From Cyclobacteriaceae bacterium (lineage in GTDB: Bacteria > Bacteroidota > Bacteroidia > Cytophagales > Cyclobacteriaceae), in assembly GCA_028279155.1 (NCBI GenBank), contig JANQST010000486.1, forward strand, positions 1-13,713: a stretch of 13,713 nucleotides of DNA, in the 5' to 3' direction. This document shows positions 13,693 through 13,713 of the stretch, piece after piece. Below the pieces are notes generated by a model that was not told the origin of the DNA, ran no database searches, and saw nothing but the letters and a program-made list of their open reading frames with translations. Both the position numbers and the translations under genes were made by a program. Every line of letters starts with the position of its first letter. The first letter of the stretch is position 1.

Positions 13693-13713
13693 TTTAACTA
13701 ACTTAGAACTAGA

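Overview
The window looks like a chromosomal segment of a Bacteroidota bacterium, probably a marine member of the Cytophagales or a relative. This rests on a MacB-type permease of the kind that order carries in many copies, a FISUMP-domain protein, A-rich leaders without strong Shine-Dalgarno sequences, one promoter resembling the TTTG / TAnnTTTG Bacteroidota consensus, and a GxxExxY gene bracketed by degenerate CACnAAG repeats. The genus is inference. Genes are dense and no gap between genes exceeds about 125 bases. I saw no rRNA, tRNA, CRISPR array or transposase.

Layout. 1-1134: 3' half of an ABC transporter permease. 1193-2954: a small cluster of a thioredoxin-like CxxC protein, an unrecognised exported protein and a MarR-family regulator with a four-cysteine C-terminal tail. 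The identical 11-mer TTAGTTAGGAT occurs ahead of all three genes, each time within an inverted repeat, which looks like an autoregulated MarR regulon. 2951-4091: ispF (isoprenoid synthesis) and mnmD (tRNA wobble-uridine modification), overlapping the regulator gene and each other, so they probably share its transcript. 4162-4800: exported FISUMP-domain protein. 4866-6680: a regulator with two AraC DNA-binding domains in tandem, followed by a SnoaL-like protein and an exported YHS-domain protein, closed by a strong terminator. 6777-11366: polA, a PLP-dependent threonine/serine dehydratase-type enzyme and a YegS-type lipid kinase, tightly packed. 11405-11809: a small lipoprotein, convergent with an Lgt-family gene on the minus strand at a distance of 2 bases. 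12589-13206: a minus-strand GxxExxY gene with an inverted pair of degenerate repeats on each side. 13207-13692: minus-strand hotdog thioesterase-like gene.

How the genes may work together. The MarR/thioredoxin-like/exported-protein cluster is the best candidate for a little-described system. A regulator with a possible metal- or redox-sensing cysteine tail would control a cytoplasmic dithiol protein, an exported protein with a WHPHW motif and, through operon structure, two housekeeping genes. The tandem-AraC gene beside the SnoaL-like/YHS pair forms a second regulator-target unit. The remaining genes are ordinary housekeeping or accessory genes.
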